From positions 1,775 through 8,686 of the forward strand of contig DEHS01000041.1 in the NCBI GenBank assembly GCA_002352055.1: DNA of 6,912 nucleotides. Reading direction: 5' to 3'. Numbering within the stretch: position 1 is the stretch's first letter; every line of letters begins with the position of its first letter. This document shows, piece by piece, positions 5,695 to 6,912 of this stretch. The position numbers and the translations under genes are program-made. The notes below the pieces were generated by a model, which saw only the letters and a program-made list of their open reading frames with translations, was not told the DNA's origin and ran no database searches. The stretch comes from Legionellaceae bacterium UBA2794 (GTDB lineage Bacteria > Pseudomonadota > Gammaproteobacteria > Legionellales > Legionellaceae).

Positions 5695-6912
5695 ATGGCA
5701 AAAAAAATCCTGAGTCTTTATGCCATATCTATTTTATTAGGAATAATAACGGGAATTATCGCCTCTTTGTTTCAAATGGCAATTTCGGGTTTGGATGAGT
5801 TGCTGAATTTTATCTACAATTTTGTGCAAAATAAAGGGTGGTCAGTCGGGATCATATCTGCAATCGTATCTATGTTAATGGTGTTACTTGCATGGATTTC
5901 AGTTCATTTTATTGCGCCGGAAGCGGCCGGAAGTGGGGTTCCTGAAATCGAAGGGGCTCTATTGCATGTTCGACCGATTTTTTGGAAACGATTATTACCA
6001 GTGAAATTTTTTTCTGGTGTGTTGGCTATTTCAGCCAAAATGGTCATGGGTCGAGAAGGACCGACCATACAAATGGGAGGAAACCTTGGGAAAATGTTCG
6101 GTGATTTTTGCCATTTGTCCCAGCACCGAACGGATACCTTAATTGCTGCAGGCTCTGCTGCTGGCCTTGCTGCAGCATTCAATGCGCCCCTGGCCGGTGT
6201 ATTATTTGTCATGGAGGAGATGCGAAATCAATTTAACTACTCGTTCATCAATTTTAAAATGGTCATCATCTGTTGTGTGATGGCCACGATAACACTTCAT
6301 GTTTTAATTGGTGCACAACCGGCCATTCAAATGCAATTATTTGATTTGCCCAGTATTAAATCATTATGGTTATTCCTTGTGTTTGGTATTGTGGTAGGAA
6401 TAGTGGGATTAATTTTTAACTGGGCTTTAATGGCAACCCTTGATCATCTTGATAAAAGAACCACAGGCTTTAAATTGATTTATGTATTATTGGTAGCATT
6501 GATTGTGGGTTATTTAGCCTATGAATTTCCTGCGAGTGTGGGTGGTGGGTATGAAATAATAAACCAGTCTCTTACGATGTCACCTGCATTTAGTACCTTA
6601 TGCTTACTCATTATTTTTCGTTTTTTTACTACCATGCTTTCTTATTCCAGTGGGGTACCGGGAGGTATTTTTGCTCCCATGTTGGCCCTGGGTACTCTGC
6701 TAGGTCTTGCTGCGTTTCATATTCTTAAATGGTTAATTGTTGATTTTTCAATTCATCCGGGTATGTTTGCTGTTGCAGGAATGGGGGCTCTATTTGCTGC
6801 CTCGGTTAGGTCACCTATTACGGGCGTGGTTTTGGTCGTTGAAATGACCCAAAATTATTCACTTATTTTGCCTTTAATGGTTACCTGCATCACTTCAACA
6901 ACTATTATGCAA
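5695..6912 (+). CDS. clcA: ClC-family chloride/proton antiporter, ClcA-like (C-terminus cut by window end)
   Basis: An open frame of 406 codons from the ATG at 5695 runs off the window. It encodes a hydrophobic inner-membrane protein of the ClC family. Such proteins usually exchange two chloride ions for one proton and help bacteria survive acid shock. Signature loops are intact: GSGVPEIEG (79-87, Ser80 corresponding to E. coli Ser107), GREGPTIQMGG (119-129, with gating Glu121 corresponding to Glu148), FVMEEMR (171-177, Glu175 corresponding to the proton-relay Glu203), and SGVPGGIFAPMLALG (318-332). Keeping both glutamates indicates an exchanger, not a channel. The anion-coordinating Tyr445 region lies just past the window, with perhaps 40 residues missing. 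The protein begins about 27 residues later than E. coli ClcA. An in-frame TGA at 5686-5688 rules out an upstream extension. It lies one base after the trpEG stop (TAG-C-ATG) with a weak GGTGA upstream, suggesting coupled translation. Confidence 0.93.
   Translation, partial: MAKKILSLYAISILLGIITGIIASLFQMAISGLDELLNFIYNFVQNKGWSVGIISAIVSMLMVLLAWISVHFIAPEAAGSGVPEIEGALLHVRPIFWKRLLPVKFFSGVLAISAKMVMGREGPTIQMGGNLGKMFGDFCHLSQHRTDTLIAAGSAAGLAAAFNAPLAGVLFVMEEMRNQFNYSFINFKMVIICCVMATITLHVLIGAQPAIQMQLFDLPSIKSLWLFLVFGIVVGIVGLIFNWALMATLDHLDKRTTGFKLIYVLLVALIVGYLAYEFPASVGGGYEIINQSLTMSPAFSTLCLLIIFRFFTTMLSYSSGVPGGIFAPMLALGTLLGLAAFHILKWLIVDFSIHPGMFAVAGMGALFAASVRSPITGVVLVVEMTQNYSLILPLMVTCITSTTIMQ

Noticed and set aside
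5904..6212. 102-codon open frame on the minus strand
   Set aside because: It is antisense to the ClC signature loops; its Ala/Pro-rich composition reflects the complement of the gene's Gly/Ala codons.

Overview
This looks like a piece of chromosome from an A+T-rich gammaproteobacterium. Legionella or a close relative is the best guess, from protein resemblance and the gatC-gatA-gatB order beside a fused anthranilate synthase. The genus is inferred from recall, not from a search. I see no mobile element, CRISPR array, tRNA, rRNA or pseudogene. The content is housekeeping metabolism and ion transport.

Layout: bases 2-181 (+) carry the end of a protein resembling the cytosolic regulatory domain of CPA2/Kef-type monovalent cation:proton antiporters. 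It converges on the gatCAB operon, which is read leftward as gatC (3403-3107), gatA (3105-1657) and gatB (1647-211). Its gene junctions are only 3 and 9 bases. The gap at 3404-3554 holds two plausible divergent sigma-70-type promoters, one for gatCAB and one for the rightward pair. That pair is trpEG (3555-5693), a full-length TrpE-TrpG fusion, followed after one base by a ClC-type chloride/proton antiporter (5695 onward, cut by the window end after 406 codons).

How the genes work together: GatC, GatA and GatB form the tRNA-dependent amidotransferase that converts mischarged Glu-tRNA(Gln) and/or Asp-tRNA(Asn) to the correct aminoacyl-tRNA. TrpEG makes anthranilate from chorismate and glutamine, the first step to tryptophan; no other trp gene is in the window. 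The ClC protein probably exchanges chloride for protons across the inner membrane. Its spacing suggests co-transcription and perhaps translational coupling with trpEG, although the two functions are not obviously linked.

The points most worth a second look are the gatC start (a TATAAT box sits on the longer reading of the gene), the ClC protein that begins without the N-terminal helix A of E. coli ClcA, the one-base trpEG-ClC junction, and a strong Shine-Dalgarno-like sequence inside the start of trpEG that faces an out-of-frame 18-codon ORF. I did not find convincing evidence of an undescribed biological system.
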